From Methanobacteriota archaeon (GTDB lineage: Archaea > Halobacteriota > Syntropharchaeia > DAOWMC01): a stretch of 5,451 nt of DNA. The stretch is from the NCBI GenBank assembly GCA_030643285.1, contig DAOWMC010000092.1, forward strand, positions 1 through 5,451, given 5' to 3'. A program made the position numbers and the translations under genes. Below are positions 5,075 through 5,451 of this stretch, in pieces. The notes beneath the pieces are model-generated. The model worked only from the letters and a program-made list of their open reading frames with translations, did no database searches and was not told the DNA's origin. The stretch's first letter is position 1. Each line of letters begins with the position of its first letter.

Positions 5075-5451
5075 TGGTTGTAAAAATTGCCCAAATATCT
5101 TGTGGGTCAGAGTATTCGGGTGTTCAAAAAGAGATTGATGATTCAGTTAAGCGAGTTGGTGCAGAGCTATTTTTTCCAGAAGTAGATCTTGAATCTGTAG
5201 AGCATATCGTCGACGAATTTAGCTACGATGCTAAAAGCCCCGGAATTAAATTGATGCTTACCCGGGCCAAATCAATTATTGATGGTGAAACTGATGCTGA
5301 TGCGGTCTTCATTAACTCATGTTTCAGGTGTGCAGAAGGTGCATTGGCAAGAAACGAAATCAGAAAAATGATTCAGACTAAAACAAAGTTGCCTGTTGTA
5401 ATGTACTCTTTAACGGAAAGAACCACGTCGACCGAGTTACTTACTAGAATG
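5074..5451 (+). CDS. mmp15: Methanogenesis marker protein 15, N-terminal part (cut by the right edge)
   Basis: The ATG at 5074 shares its A with the TAA stop of marker 5 (TAATG), and 126 codons stay open to the last base. The start MVVKIAQISCGSEYSGVQKE (1-20) and the blocks FFPEVDLES (33-41), INSCFRCAEGALARNEIRK (80-98) and LPVVMYSLTERTTS (106-119) fit marker 15. That family is about 400 aa long and is related to the BadF/BadG/BcrA/BcrD ATPases, which activate iron-sulfur enzymes with ATP energy (from memory of the family). Cys83 and Cys86 (CFRC) and Cys10 could be metal ligands (inference). An ATP-driven electron activator would suit MCR, whose nickel must be reduced to Ni(I) to work, but this link is inference. 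The nucleotide-binding part lies beyond the window. Confidence 0.88.
   Translation, partial: MVVKIAQISCGSEYSGVQKEIDDSVKRVGAELFFPEVDLESVEHIVDEFSYDAKSPGIKLMLTRAKSIIDGETDADAVFINSCFRCAEGALARNEIRKMIQTKTKLPVVMYSLTERTTSTELLTRM

Noticed and set aside
1..5451. CRISPR array, insertion sequence or riboswitch
   Set aside because: No regularly spaced repeats, transposase or conserved aptamer-like structure was seen on either strand.

Overview
The window looks like chromosomal DNA of a euryarchaeote that carries methyl-coenzyme M reductase (MCR), that is a methanogen or a related methane- or alkane-oxidising archaeon. Three lines of evidence support this. The right end holds three consecutive genes of the 'methanogenesis marker' families (6, 5 and 15). 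The tRNA gene has an archaeal intron between positions 37 and 38 with bulge-helix-bulge pairing. The promoters are archaeal (AT-rich TATA boxes), and the ribosome-binding sites match the archaeal 16S tail (GAGGTGAT). I cannot assign a genus; the sequence is moderately AT-rich.

Layout. Positions 1-73 hold the start of a minus-strand gene that runs off the left edge. Positions 74-301 are mostly non-coding but contain a 24-codon ORF (112-186) with a near-ideal Shine-Dalgarno sequence. Positions 302-1420 (+) encode a very divergent FtsZ/tubulin-family protein whose GTP-binding and catalytic loops are altered. Only 11 bases away and converging on it, 1432-2199 (-) encodes a single-domain KaiC/RAD55-like ATPase with intact Walker motifs. 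Positions 2284-2395 (+) are an intron-containing tRNA-Arg(CCT). Then come a 12-bp x 3 tandem repeat (2475-2510) and a minus-strand Fic-domain protein with an N-terminal autoinhibitory motif and a C-terminal winged helix (2511-3548).

From about 3673 rightward lies one plus-strand transcription unit. It starts with an inverted repeat and a TATA box, followed by a 33-codon gene for a RiPP-precursor-like peptide with a YxxPxI motif. Next come a PqqD-like peptide-binding protein (95 aa), marker protein 6, marker protein 5 (4-base overlap) and marker protein 15 (1-base overlap, cut by the right edge). The marker genes are tightly packed and probably translationally coupled.

The most interesting point is this peptide plus PqqD pair at the head of a methanogenesis-marker operon. 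PqqD domains elsewhere bind leader peptides and present them to modifying enzymes, often radical SAM proteins. Here no modifying enzyme is visible and the neighbours are conserved genes of unknown or MCR-related function. The pairing therefore suggests either an undescribed ribosomal peptide system or a peptide cofactor connected with MCR biology. That is inference from gene order and motifs only.
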